45,117 nucleotides of DNA from a virus. Made by a program: the position numbers and the translations under genes. This document shows positions 31,599 through 41,906 of this stretch, one piece after another (position 1 is the stretch's first letter; every line of letters starts with the position of its first letter). Location: IMG/VR virus record IMGVR_UViG_3300010374_000221, positions 1-45,117 of that record; one strand, given 5' to 3'. Below the pieces are notes generated by a model. That model searched no databases and was not told the origin of the DNA. It saw nothing but the letters and a program-made list of their open reading frames with translations.

Positions 31599-32488
31599 AA
31601 CTGCTGCGGCCCGTCACGATCACCGACGCCATGCTGACCAGCAGCACCGTGCCCGAAAATGACCATCCGACCTGGAGTGCCGGCACGGCCTATGTGACCG
31701 GTAACCGGGTGATCCTTGCATCAACCCACCGGCGCTACGAGGCGCTGGCGGCCTCCACCGGGGTCAACCCGGCGACCGATCCGACGAAGTGGCTGGACCT
31801 TGGTCCCACCAACCGTTGGGCGATGTTCGATGCGCGGGTCGGCACGGCCAGCACCCGGGCGGCGTCACTCCAGGCCGTGCTGGCGCCGGGCGCGGTCGAT
31901 GCCGTGGCGCTGATCGACACCGATGCCGAAAGCGCCACCGTCACGCTGACCGTCGATGGGGTCACGAACTACACCAGCACGCAGAGCTTTAACCTCGGCG
32001 GCAATGCCATCGACAACTGGTTCTCCTGGTTCTTCGAGCCGATCGGCCGCAAGTCGACGCTGCTGTTCCTCGATGTTCCGGTCTACGCCAATGGCGTCGT
32101 TACCGTCACCATCGCCCGCGATAATCCGGCCGACATGGTGTCGTGCGGGTCGCTGCTGCTGGGACGTCAGCTCTCGCTGGGCGACACCGAGCACGGCGTC
32201 GACATCGGCATCATCGATTACAGCCGCAAGGAAGCCGACCAGTTCGGCGTCATCTCCGTGGTCGAGCGGGCCTTTGCCAAGCGCATGACCGCAAGGGTCG
32301 TCATGCCGACCGATGCGGTCGACGACATCCATCGCAACCTTGCCGCGCTGCGCGCCACCCCGGTCCTCTGGATCGGCTCCGAGACCTTCGAAAGCCTGAC
32401 TGTCTACGGCTTCTACAAGGAGTTCTCGATCGACCTTGCCTACCCGACGGTCAGCTACTGCAGCCTGACCATCGAGGGGCTCACCTGA
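31595..32488 (+). CDS. Tail tip protein with chitin-binding-like N-terminal module
   Basis: The 297-residue protein has near residues 27-70 a short aromatic pattern, WSAGTAYVTGNRVILASTHRRYEA...WLDLG, like small carbohydrate-binding modules (CBM5/12 type) common in tail proteins. The remainder is beta-rich (SATVTLTVDGVTNYTSTQSF, YGFYKEFSIDLAYPTVSYCSLTIEGL), resembling distal tail or adsorption proteins. It directly follows the tape measure, where the distal tail protein normally lies. The exact family is not recognised. Confidence 0.65.
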   Translation: MKLLRPVTITDAMLTSSTVPENDHPTWSAGTAYVTGNRVILASTHRRYEALAASTGVNPATDPTKWLDLGPTNRWAMFDARVGTASTRAASLQAVLAPGAVDAVALIDTDAESATVTLTVDGVTNYTSTQSFNLGGNAIDNWFSWFFEPIGRKSTLLFLDVPVYANGVVTVTIARDNPADMVSCGSLLLGRQLSLGDTEHGVDIGIIDYSRKEADQFGVISVVERAFAKRMTARVVMPTDAVDDIHRNLAALRATPVLWIGSETFESLTVYGFYKEFSIDLAYPTVSYCSLTIEGLT

Positions 32489-32522
32489 TTTTTCTGGCCT
32501 AAACCCTCCCGAGGGAGCTCCC

Positions 32523-33623
32523 ATGCCCATCACAGATCTGCCGACGCCGCCGTCCCGGACGGACGCGGCGAACTTCAACGTGCGCGCCGAAGCCTTTCTG
32601 GGCGCGCTGCCGACGTTCGTCACCCAGGCCAATGCGCTGGCCACCGAGACCAATGGCTATGCCGCGAGCGCCGCTGCCAGTGCTGCCACCGCCATCAACG
32701 CGCCCGGCACCAATGCCACCAGCACGACCAGCCTCGCGATTGGCACCGGCTCGAAGTCGCTGACGGTCCAGACCGGCAAGGCCTTTGTCGTCGGCCAGTG
32801 GGTGACGATCACCAGCACGGCATCGCCAGCCAACTGGATGCACGGCCAGATCACGGCCTACACCAGCGGCACCGGTGCGCTCGTCGTCAATGTCGGCATG
32901 ACCGGCGGCAGCGGCACGATCGCGGCCTGGACGGTGGCGCTGGCCGCGCCTTCGCAAGGCACCAATGCACTGCTGGCCACCGGCAGCTATGCCGATCCTG
33001 CGTGGATCACCTCGCTCTCTGCCGCCAAGCTTACCGGTTCCATCGGCATCGCCAATGGCGGGACTGGCGCAACGGATGCAGCCACGGCGCGGACCAACCT
33101 CGGCCTAGTCATTGGCACGAACGTGCAGGCCTTCAATGCCACCCTGACCTCCTGGGCAGGCAAGGCCGTGCCATCGGGCGTGGTGGTCGGCACCACCGAC
33201 AGCCAGACGCTCAGCAACAAGACGCTGACCAGTCCCGCTATCAACGGCGGGGTGCTTGATGCCGCGTCGACCGTCAGCGACAGCGGCACGATTGCGACTG
33301 GCAGCGTCGGCTTCCGGGGCGTTCCCCAGAACAGCAGGACCGCTGCCTATACCCTGGCGCTGACCGACAATGGCAAGCACATCAGCATCACCACCGGCGG
33401 GATCGTCATCCCGGCCAATGCCTCGGTCGCGTTCCCGCTCGGTGCAACCATCGTCATCTACAATGACAGCGCCACGGCCCAGACCATCTCGATCACCACC
33501 GACACCCTGCGCCAAGCTGGCACCGCGAATACCGGCAGCCGGACGCTCGACGGCTACGGGCTGGCAACGCTGGTCAAGGTCGCCGCCACCACCTGGGTGA
33601 TCACCGGGGCGGGCCTCAACTGA
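32523..33623 (+). CDS. Tail fibre protein
   Basis: The 366-residue protein is preceded by GAGGGAG. It is low-complexity and rich in Ala, Thr, Gly and Ser. GGTGATDAATARTNLGL and GTTDSQTLSNKTLTSPAINGG are well-known tail-fibre repeat motifs, and the N-terminus (LPTPPSRTDAANFNVRAEAFLGALPTFVTQANALA) is the usual fibre-base sequence of prophages. The C-terminus ends in strands (TDTLRQAGTANTGSRTLDGYGLATLVKV) like a trimeric head. It should contact the cell surface. Confidence 0.88.
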   Translation: MPITDLPTPPSRTDAANFNVRAEAFLGALPTFVTQANALATETNGYAASAAASAATAINAPGTNATSTTSLAIGTGSKSLTVQTGKAFVVGQWVTITSTASPANWMHGQITAYTSGTGALVVNVGMTGGSGTIAAWTVALAAPSQGTNALLATGSYADPAWITSLSAAKLTGSIGIANGGTGATDAATARTNLGLVIGTNVQAFNATLTSWAGKAVPSGVVVGTTDSQTLSNKTLTSPAINGGVLDAASTVSDSGTIATGSVGFRGVPQNSRTAAYTLALTDNGKHISITTGGIVIPANASVAFPLGATIVIYNDSATAQTISITTDTLRQAGTANTGSRTLDGYGLATLVKVAATTWVITGAGLN

Positions 33624-34531
33624 TGGCCGGGGTACTCATGACCCTGCTGGGCAGCGGCAACAGCGGCCTGCAGGTCGCGCTGCCGGTCAGCTATTATGCG
33701 TGGGGCGACAAGTACAGCGCGGGGGAGCAGTACGGTGCCGATGGCGGCTACTTCAGCTACCTTTCCGGCGGCAACTTCACGCCCGCCACCTGGCAGGGCC
33801 GCACCATCCGCGCGCTGGTTCACAGCTACGACTTCTACGCCAGCACATCGACCACGCTGATCGGCATCGACGGCTACAATGCGACGCCCGCTCCGCAGCG
33901 CCTGCGCATCAACGGCACCAACTTCACCCTGGGTGCGGGCTCGGTTTCCTGGCTCACCAACGTCACCGGGATCACCTTCAGCCCGTCGCCGACCAACAAC
34001 ATCAACTGGACCTCGCACGGACTGGCCGTGGGCGATCCGGTCCAGTTCTATTGCACCGGCGGTATGCCCACCGGGATCACCGCGTTCACGATATACTTTG
34101 TGCAGTCGGTGGTGAGCGCGAGCGCGTTCAAGATTGCAGCCACCCCGGGCGGGGCGGCGATCAGCTTCACCGGTTCCGGGTCAGGCACCCGCTATGGCTA
34201 CAAGAACCCGATCACGTCCTATCAGGCGAGCGGTGCACTAAGCGGCAACCCGTTTGGCAGCATGCTTCCCCGCGCTGCCACCATCACCATTGCCAGTCCC
34301 GCGACCGTCACCGCGACGGGTCACGGGCTCACCAACGGCAAGCGGGTTCAGTTCACGACCACCGGCGTGCTGCCGACCGGGATCCTCGCCAACACCACCT
34401 ATTTCGTCATCAACGCCGCGACCGACACCTTCAACCTCTCCGCCACGCAGGGTGGCGCCGCGATCGGCACCTCGGGCGTCCAGTCGGGCTCCCATGTCGT
34501 GCGTGAGGTGGTCTCGGTCACGGTCAGCTAG
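33623..34531 (+). CDS. Beta-repeat tail or receptor-binding protein
   Basis: The 302-residue protein holds two related repeats: HGLAVGDPVQFYCTGGMPTGI...YFVQSVV...AATPGGAAISFTGSGSG, and HGLTNGKRVQFTTTGVLPTGI...YFVINAA...SATQGGAAIGTSGVQSG. Each is about 65 residues and resembles the beta module seen in many tail fibres. The N-terminus is Gly/Tyr/Ser-rich. The ATG overlaps the fibre stop (TGATG). It probably forms the distal fibre tip; the exact receptor is unknown. Confidence 0.75.
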   Translation: MAGVLMTLLGSGNSGLQVALPVSYYAWGDKYSAGEQYGADGGYFSYLSGGNFTPATWQGRTIRALVHSYDFYASTSTTLIGIDGYNATPAPQRLRINGTNFTLGAGSVSWLTNVTGITFSPSPTNNINWTSHGLAVGDPVQFYCTGGMPTGITAFTIYFVQSVVSASAFKIAATPGGAAISFTGSGSGTRYGYKNPITSYQASGALSGNPFGSMLPRAATITIASPATVTATGHGLTNGKRVQFTTTGVLPTGILANTTYFVINAATDTFNLSATQGGAAIGTSGVQSGSHVVREVVSVTVS

Positions 34532-34544
34532 AAGGAAAACAGCG

Positions 34545-35126
34545 ATGCAGGCAGATCGCCGGCCGACGGTCACCGACGAGGTGATCGCCATCAACGACGA
34601 CCTCGACATCAACTACGGGGTATTCAAAAACGGGCTCACCTTCCGCCGGGCCGCCAACTCCTGGCGGCTCTGGCCGATGCTGGAGTTCGTGGCCCCGAAG
34701 CTGAACCCCACCATCGCCGAGATGTACGATGCCGGTGTCGAATGGACCCTGTGCGAGCATGTATCGGTCTGCATAAATGGGTGGGCCGATTACGTGTTCG
34801 AAGGGCCCAAAGGCCCGATCACGCAGCGCTGGACGCCCGGGTTCCACAATGTCGAGAACGGTGGCGGGTACCTGCCGGCCGGCGAGTTCACCCGGCGCTT
34901 CCATGACGATTTCACGCTGTGCTGCGTGGTGCAGAAGTTCCGGCGGACGCTCGGTGTGCAGTACCACTTCGAGGTGCTGACCGGCCCAGCTGTTCTCGAT
35001 CGCAAGGCACTGTTCGTCCATTACGCCACCGGTGCGCGACAGCGGCAGACGGACTTCGATTTGTCAGCCGGGCACGCCCTCGATGCGGCCCCGGGCGATA
35101 TCGCCATCATCGGGAGGCTGCGCTGA
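34545..35126 (+). CDS. Unknown late protein after the fibre genes
   Basis: The ATG at 34545, behind AAGGA, gives 193 residues. Longer upstream reading in this frame overlaps the fibre gene and lacks such a site. Features: VIAINDDLDINYGVFKNGLTFRRAANSWRLWPMLEFV, CEHVSVCINGWADYVFEGP and FTLCCVVQKFRRTLGVQYHFEVLTG; four cysteines and many aromatics. No family recognised. It may be a virion or fibre-assembly factor by position. It overlaps the next gene by one base. Confidence 0.68.
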   Translation: MQADRRPTVTDEVIAINDDLDINYGVFKNGLTFRRAANSWRLWPMLEFVAPKLNPTIAEMYDAGVEWTLCEHVSVCINGWADYVFEGPKGPITQRWTPGFHNVENGGGYLPAGEFTRRFHDDFTLCCVVQKFRRTLGVQYHFEVLTGPAVLDRKALFVHYATGARQRQTDFDLSAGHALDAAPGDIAIIGRLR

Positions 35127-35350
35127 TGGCAGACAATCCTGATCGAGATCCAGCCGTCGAGATCGCCCTGATCCGGGCTGACCTCGAGGCCATGCAGGAA
35201 GACCTGAAGGCCGTCCGCAAGGAGCTTAAAGACCTGCTCGAGGCCTGGAATACCGCGACCGGCATGGTCCGGTTCGTCAAGTGGCTGTCGACCTTCGCGA
35301 CGGCGCTCGCCGTCCTCTACGCCACCATCAAAGGCCTGTCCGGCCGCTAA
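35126..35350 (+). CDS. Membrane-anchored coiled-coil protein, XhlA-like lysis factor
   Basis: The 74-residue protein has a charged coiled coil (ALIRADLEAMQEDLKAVRKELKDLLEAW) and then one C-terminal membrane span (FVKWLSTFATALAVLYATIKGL). This is the plan of XhlA/haemolysin-type holin partners. The endolysin follows 17 nt later, and a second small membrane protein lies behind that, so a two-protein holin system is likely. The exact role is inferred from build and place. Confidence 0.7.
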   Translation: MADNPDRDPAVEIALIRADLEAMQEDLKAVRKELKDLLEAWNTATGMVRFVKWLSTFATALAVLYATIKGLSGR

Positions 35351-35367
35351 CTTCCCGGGAGACATCC

Positions 35368-35904
35368 ATGACACCGCTGCCACCGGCCTATGGCTGGATT
35401 GATGACCTGCGTCCGCTGCCCAGGATGCTGGAAGAAGCCCGCAAGCTCTACGGCACCTTCGAGGTCGCCGGGCCTGGCAATAACGCAGCCATCATGGGCT
35501 GGGCCAAGGAGACGGGCCTCACGAAGACCTTCACCGCCGACAGCATCCCCTGGTGCGGGCTGTTTATGGCCGTGGTCGCAAAGCGTGCGGGCAGGCCGGT
35601 GGTGGAAGGCCCGCTCTGGGCGCGCAACTGGGCGAAGTTCGGGATACCAGCCGACCGGGCTCAATTGGGCGATATCCTGGTGTTCCGCCGCGCGCAGGGT
35701 TCTGGCCATGTCGGGCTCTATGTTGGCGAGGACTACGGTGCCTTCCACGTGCTCGGCGGCAACCAGTCCGACGGCGTGACCATCACCCGGATCGCCCGGG
35801 ATCGCTGCATTGCCAGTCGCCGGCCTGCGTACCGCAAGGCGCCTGCGACCGCAAAGCCGGTCCAGCTCGCGGCCAACGGCGTGCTGTCCACTAACGAAGC
35901 CTGA
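35368..35904 (+). CDS. Endolysin, TIGR02594/CHAP-like cysteine peptidase or amidase
   Basis: The 178-residue protein (ATG behind CGGGAG) has the catalytic Cys63 in SIPWCGLFMAVVAKRAG, His114 in GSGHVGLYVGEDYGAFHVLGG and N-terminal LEEARKLYGTFEVAGPGNNAAIMGWAKE, the papain-like pattern of the TIGR02594 family. There is no signal peptide, so a holin is needed for export, which agrees with the small membrane proteins on both sides. It degrades peptidoglycan at the end of infection. Confidence 0.88.
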   Translation: MTPLPPAYGWIDDLRPLPRMLEEARKLYGTFEVAGPGNNAAIMGWAKETGLTKTFTADSIPWCGLFMAVVAKRAGRPVVEGPLWARNWAKFGIPADRAQLGDILVFRRAQGSGHVGLYVGEDYGAFHVLGGNQSDGVTITRIARDRCIASRRPAYRKAPATAKPVQLAANGVLSTNEA

Positions 35905-35930
35905 CCGGCCGTCATCATCACCAACCGTCC

Positions 35931-35955
35931 GCCCGCAATTCCTGCGGGCTTTATT
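35931..35955 (+). terminator. Rho-independent terminator after the endolysin
   Basis: GCCCGCA-ATTCC-TGCGGGC is a perfect 7-bp hairpin followed by TTTATT. It lies 27 nt after the endolysin stop and just before the ribosome site of the next small membrane gene, so readthrough or a separate promoter must express that gene. Confidence 0.7.
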
Positions 35956-35968
35956 GTGGAGAAATGAC

Positions 35969-36163
35969 ATGGAAGAATTGAAACCCTGGTGGGCATCCAA
36001 GGCCATCTGGACCGGTGTCATCGGTAGCCTGTGGGGCGTGGCCGCGGCGCTCGGGATCTTGCCCGAGGGGCTGACGCAGGCGGACGTCCTGACCGTCGTA
36101 CTCGCGCTGACCGGTATCGGCAGCGTCGTGTTCCGGAAGACCGCGAAGGCGCGGATCGAGTGA
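35969..36163 (+). CDS. Small two-span membrane protein, holin candidate
   Basis: The 64-residue protein is preceded by GGAGAAA. It has two hydrophobic helices: AIWTGVIGSLWGVAAALGIL and DVLTVVLALTGIGSVVF, split by LPEGLTQA, with a charged end FRKTAKARIE. This is the plan of class II holins. It follows the endolysin and a terminator. With the XhlA-like protein it could open the membrane. No family signature beyond topology. Confidence 0.75.
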   Translation: MEELKPWWASKAIWTGVIGSLWGVAAALGILPEGLTQADVLTVVLALTGIGSVVFRKTAKARIE

Positions 36164-36174
36164 GGAATGCAGCC

Positions 36175-36202
36175 TTGTGTTCATGGCTATTTTGGCCATA
36201 AC
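36175..36202 (+). promoter_or_regulatory. Promoter with overlapping palindrome in front of the antitoxin-RM operon
   Basis: TTGTGT (36175-36180) and CATAAC (36197-36202), 16 nt apart, bracket a perfect inverted repeat ATGGC-N7-GCCAT (36183-36199). The palindrome covers the spacer and reaches into the -10 element, the place where a Phd-type antitoxin would autorepress. The promoter match is fair and the palindrome clear. The last phage gene ends at 36163, so this is the start of a separate unit. Confidence 0.5.
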
Positions 36203-36228
36203 TGGGAGCCCTCAGGGAGCGGCCTCCA

Positions 36229-36388
36229 ATGCAGACATTTTCGGCCAAGGAAGCGAAGTATCACTTCGGCAGGCTTATCGACACGGCACGGGCGGAGCCG
36301 GTCACGGTCGAGAAGCATGGTCGGGCTGTCGTCGTCGTGCTGGCCGTGGAAGAGTATGAGCGACTGAGAAACGCGAAGGCAGGAAAGA

Positions 36389-36396
<8 letters not shown>
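36229..36396 (+). CDS. Phd/YefM-family antitoxin-like protein
   Basis: The 55-residue [23 protein letters not shown], then [24 protein letters not shown], is a clear Phd/YefM DNA-binding domain, with the usual start in which Ala and Lys residues precede the F-x-R-L core. The protein ends soon after the domain, so the toxin-binding tail is very short. No Doc or RelE partner follows; instead it overlaps hsdM by 8 nt. It may repress the whole restriction operon from the palindrome at 36183-36199, and may pair with the PIN protein at 40666. Confidence 0.85.
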
Positions 36397-38201
<1,805 letters not shown>

Positions 38202-38209
<8 letters not shown>

Positions 38210-39515
38210 ATTCCCGCTTTCCCCAATCGGTGAAGTGGCCACGGTGCGCTCCGGCTATGCCTTTAAAAGCAGCGACTGGAAGGGTTCCGGTACGCCAGTT
38301 GTGAAGATCGCAAACGTAAAATCCGGCCGCCTTAACATGGATGGTTGCTCGTTCGTCGACGACGCTGTGGCGAGAGATGCGCACGAGTTTCGACTCGCGA
38401 AAGGCGACATACTTATCGCTATGACTGGGTATATCGGGGAGGTTGCAGTTGTTCGGGATTCCGATCTTCCAGCCTTGTTGAATCAGAGAGTAGGTCGTTT
38501 TTCAATTCGAGATGCAGGTCGACTTGATCGACGATTCCTCTATTACGTGATCACATCTCCCAATATTCGTCAGGAGATTGAGGGGCTTGGCTATGGCTCT
38601 GCACAGCCCAATGTGAGTCCTTCGCTAATCCAGAGTGTCAAGGTTCCAATTCCAGCGATTCAATGTCAGCGCGCTATCGCCTCCGTTCTCGGCGCGCTGG
38701 ATGACAAGATTGAGTTGAACCGGCAGATGAACGAGACGCTGGAGGCGACGGCTCGGGCGATCTTCAAGGACTGGTTCGTCGATTTCGGCCCGACCCGCGC
38801 CAAGATGGCCATGCGGGGCGAAGACCCGCAAAAGGAAGGGGTCGCCCGCGCGCCTTACCTCGCGATGGATATCTGGTCCCTCTTCCCCGACCGCCTCGAT
38901 GACGAAGGCAAGCCGGAGGGGTGGCGTCTTGGAACTCTGGGTGACGTCGCGCAGCAGGTAGGTGAGTCGGTTAAGCCCGAAGCGCTTGATCCAGGCACAC
39001 CCTACATCGGACTTGAGCATATGCCGCGCAAGTCGATCGCTCTTTCTGATTGGGACGGTGCCGATAAGGTATCGAGTGGAAAGCTCGCTTTCCGCAAGGG
39101 TGATTTTCTGTTTGGGAAGCTCAGGCCCTACTTCCACAAAGTGGGCATAGCACCGGTCGATGGGATCTGTTCTACCGACATCGTCGTTCTCAACTCCCGC
39201 AAGCGGGAAGCAGCTGCATTTGTGCTGGCTTGTATATCGCAAGATGAGTTCGTCGCCTTCACCGACAGAACGTCGGATGGGACAAAGATGCCTCGCACCA
39301 GTTGGGGCCGGATGGAGCGTTACTCGCTATGCATTCCAAATCAGACGGTCCTTAAATCCTTCAATGAGTGCATTGAGCCGATGCTTGAGCGCATTGTTGC
39401 TAACATTCACGAGTCCCGCACCCTCGCCGCATTGCGCGATTGCCTCCTGCCCAAGCTCATGTCCGGCGAAATCCGTGTCAGGGACGCAGAAAAGCACGTC
39501 GAGAGGGCTACATGA
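38202..39515 (+). CDS. hsdS: Type I restriction specificity subunit
   Basis: The 437-residue protein has two target-recognition domains (about 1-165 and 245-395), each ending in a helix: [48 protein letters not shown] and [39 protein letters not shown]. It reads the bipartite DNA site for the complex. GC falls in the two recognition domains compared with hsdM, the usual mosaic pattern from exchange of specificity. The ends are conserved. The stop overlaps the next ATG (ATGA). Confidence 0.93.
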
Positions 39516-40669
39516 CCCGCGCGCCTGTCCGTCCCGAACTCATTCGCTGGGCGCGGGAGCGGGCCGGCATTCATGATACTGACGACCTTATGGGCCGCTT
39601 CCCGAAGCTGGACGAATGGGAAACCGGTGAGACCCAGCCTACACTGAAGCAGCTGGAGGCCTTCGCGCAGGCCGTGCATGTGCCCATCGGCTATCTGTTC
39701 CTGCCCGAGCCGCCGCAAGAACCGCTGCCGATCCCGGATTTCCGCACCCATGACGGACGCGGCGTGGGGCGCGCCAGCCCCGATCTGCTCGACATGATCT
39801 ATGCCTGCCAGGAACGGCAGGGCTGGTATCGCGACTTCGCGGCTGTGGTGCGCATGCCTGAGGCGGACTTTGTCGGCAGCGCCAGTCTGGATGACCGGCC
39901 GCAGGACGTGGCGGCGCGCATGGCCGAAACGCTCGGCTTCGATGTGGCCCATCGCGCCGCCTGCCGCACCTGGGAAGAGGCGCTGCGCCTGTTCATCGCC
40001 CAGGCCGATGCGGCAGGCGTCCTGGTGATGGTGAGCGGCGTTGTCCTGTCGAACAACCGCCGTGCCCTTGACCCGGAGGAGTTCCGCGGCTTCGCGCTGG
40101 CTGACAGGCGGGCGCCGCTGGTGTTCATCAACGGCGCGGACACGAAATCCGGCCAGATGTTCACGTTGGCGCACGAACTGGCGCATCTCTGGCTCGGGTC
40201 CTCGGCGGTGTCGGATGCGAGCGCTGCGCCACTCCACGGCCACCGACGCGAGGAAGTCTGGTGCAATGCGGTGGCGGCCGAACTTCTCGTGCCGCTCGAT
40301 GCCTTGCGGCCGACGATCCAACAGGGCGAGCCGCTGGATGATGCGATGCAGCGCCTGGCACGGCAATTCAAGGTCAGCACGCTCGTCATTCTGCGCCGGC
40401 TGCTCGATGCAGGCGCGCTCGACCGGCCAGCCTTCGATAGCGCCTGGGCAGAGGAACGGGCGCGCCTGCGGGAACTGGCCCGGTCCGGCGCTGGTGGCGG
40501 AGACTTCTACCGAACCACCTTGTCGCGCGTCAGTCGCCGTTTTGCCCGGGCACTTGTCGAAAGCACGCTGGAAGGACAGACCCTCTACCGCGATGCCTTC
40601 CGGATGCTGGGCGTCAAGAAGACGGAGACGTTCCACAACATCGGGCGGGAAGTGGGGGTCATGGGATGA
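39512..40669 (+). CDS. Xre-family HTH plus ImmA/IrrE metallopeptidase protein
   Basis: The 385-residue protein (COG2856 type) has an N-terminal Xre-like region (PELIRWARERAGIHDTDDLM...WETGETQPTLKQLEAFAQAVHVPIGYLFL) and a zinc protease motif HELAHLW, with His221, Glu222 and His225, followed by NAVAAELLVPLDAL. ImmA-type peptidases cleave repressors or antitoxins. It overlaps the DUF4411 PIN gene by 4 nt. This pair is known from TA-like modules and is often found inside type I restriction operons. Here it likely regulates or counters the PIN protein. Confidence 0.9.
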   Translation: MTRAPVRPELIRWARERAGIHDTDDLMGRFPKLDEWETGETQPTLKQLEAFAQAVHVPIGYLFLPEPPQEPLPIPDFRTHDGRGVGRASPDLLDMIYACQERQGWYRDFAAVVRMPEADFVGSASLDDRPQDVAARMAETLGFDVAHRAACRTWEEALRLFIAQADAAGVLVMVSGVVLSNNRRALDPEEFRGFALADRRAPLVFINGADTKSGQMFTLAHELAHLWLGSSAVSDASAAPLHGHRREEVWCNAVAAELLVPLDALRPTIQQGEPLDDAMQRLARQFKVSTLVILRRLLDAGALDRPAFDSAWAEERARLRELARSGAGGGDFYRTTLSRVSRRFARALVESTLEGQTLYRDAFRMLGVKKTETFHNIGREVGVMG

Positions 40670-41172
40670 CCCGTTACCTTCTCGACACGAACATTTTCAT
40701 TCAGGCGAAGAACCTGCACTACGGTTTCGATTTCTGCCCGGCGTTCTGGGAATGGCTGATCAATGAGAACGGCGCCGGCCGCGTCGCCAGCATCGATAAG
40801 GTCGGGGATGAATTGCAGTCCGGAGGCGACGATCTGTCCGACTGGGCCACCGCACGCGGGCGTGAATTCTTCCTGCCGCCGGATGATCCCGTCGTCCCGG
40901 CCCTTGGGCGCGTCAGCGCCTGGGCAACGGGCCAGAACTATGAGACGGCAGCAATCGCTACCTTTCTGCAGGTGGCCGACTACTGGCTGGTCGCGCACGC
41001 GCTGGCCCATGAATTTGTCGTCGTCACGCACGAGGTGCCTTCGGATTCAACGCGCAAGATCAAGATTCCCAATGCCTGTATCGGGCTGGGCCTGACCTGC
41101 ATCAGCCCCTATGAAATGCTCCGGCGGGAACGCGCCCGGTTCGTTCTTGGGCCAGCGCCGAGGGCCGCATGA
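40666..41172 (+). CDS. DUF4411 PIN-domain protein (putative toxin nuclease)
   Basis: The 168-residue protein starts RYLLDTNIFIQAKNLHYGFDFCPAFWEWL, with the PIN acid Asp6, and continues ASIDKVGDEL, ADYWLVAHALAHEFVVVTHE and IKIPNACIGLGLTCISPYEML, the typical DUF4411 sequence. PIN domains cut RNA. Linked to the Xre-ImmA gene, it fits a toxin-antitoxin-like module within the restriction operon. If active, it could kill or stall the host when the operon is lost or the phage intervenes. This role is inferred. Confidence 0.88.
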   Translation: MTRYLLDTNIFIQAKNLHYGFDFCPAFWEWLINENGAGRVASIDKVGDELQSGGDDLSDWATARGREFFLPPDDPVVPALGRVSAWATGQNYETAAIATFLQVADYWLVAHALAHEFVVVTHEVPSDSTRKIKIPNACIGLGLTCISPYEMLRRERARFVLGPAPRAA

Positions 41173-41906
41173 GCGCAGACTGGTATCCCGGCATTCGCGC
41201 CTTCTGCACGCACTGGAAGCATGCGCCGATGCTCCAGCAGACCTTCGCGACGCTGGAGCGGGAGTTTGCCGACGAGAACGACGCCTGCATCGATGCTGCC
41301 AAGGGCCTTGTCGAATGCGCCTGCCGTGTCTTGATTGAAGAGCTCGATGATCCGCTGGCGCCCCTCAAGCCGGAAGCAGCTGATACGCCACTAGGCCACC
41401 TCGTCGGCGTGGCCACGCGTCTGCTCGATCTGGGCGCAATCCGCCACCGTGCCTTTGCGGACCTCATCAAGCAGCACAACAAGCTCACAGAAACGCTGCG
41501 GGTCTTGCGAAACGAGGCCGGAACAGTGAGTCATGGCAAGGACGGCTTCATCGCCAAGCTGTCCGCTCATCATCGCCGCTCGGCCATTTTGGCGGCAGAT
41601 GCGATCATCACATTTCTGCACGAGGCCTATCTGGAGCGCGAGCCGGACCCGGTGCGAACCCTTGAACCCTACGAGCGGTTCGAAGCTTCCAATGCAATCA
41701 TTGATGAACTGGCCTCGCTTCGGGGGGCAACCGATGACGAGGGCTTTCTCCAGGTGATCGTCAGCCTTCCCGGCGGTGAAGAGTTGCCGCTCGCAATCGA
41801 GCCCTCGCGTCTGCTGTTCGGTGTGGATCGGGAAGCCTACAAACTCGTACTCAATGCATGTCGTGAGGCCAAGGCCTCTGCGCCTCAAGATGCGGAGGTT
41901 GCCTGA
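41169..41906 (+). CDS. Abortive-infection-family (Abi_C-like) protein
   Basis: The 245-residue protein contains [29 protein letters not shown], then [29 protein letters not shown] and [17 protein letters not shown], the helical layout of 'abortive infection' proteins with an RN...HG motif like HEPN RNases. The Arg to His distance is 7 residues, slightly longer than the canonical HEPN spacing. The C-terminal 70 residues are unknown. It overlaps the PIN gene and the hsdR start, so it is part of the same operon and probably a backup defence. Confidence 0.82.
   Translation: MSADWYPGIRAFCTHWKHAPMLQQTFATLEREFADENDACIDAAKGLVECACRVLIEELDDPLAPLKPEAADTPLGHLVGVATRLLDLGAIRHRAFADLIKQHNKLTETLRVLRNEAGTVSHGKDGFIAKLSAHHRRSAILAADAIITFLHEAYLEREPDPVRTLEPYERFEASNAIIDELASLRGATDDEGFLQVIVSLPGGEELPLAIEPSRLLFGVDREAYKLVLNACREAKASAPQDAEVA

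Noticed and set aside
34254-34544. Upstream extension of the 34545 gene into the fibre gene
   Set aside because: The extension overlaps a real beta-repeat coding region in another frame and is Pro/Arg/Ser-rich; a good ribosome site precedes ATG 34545.
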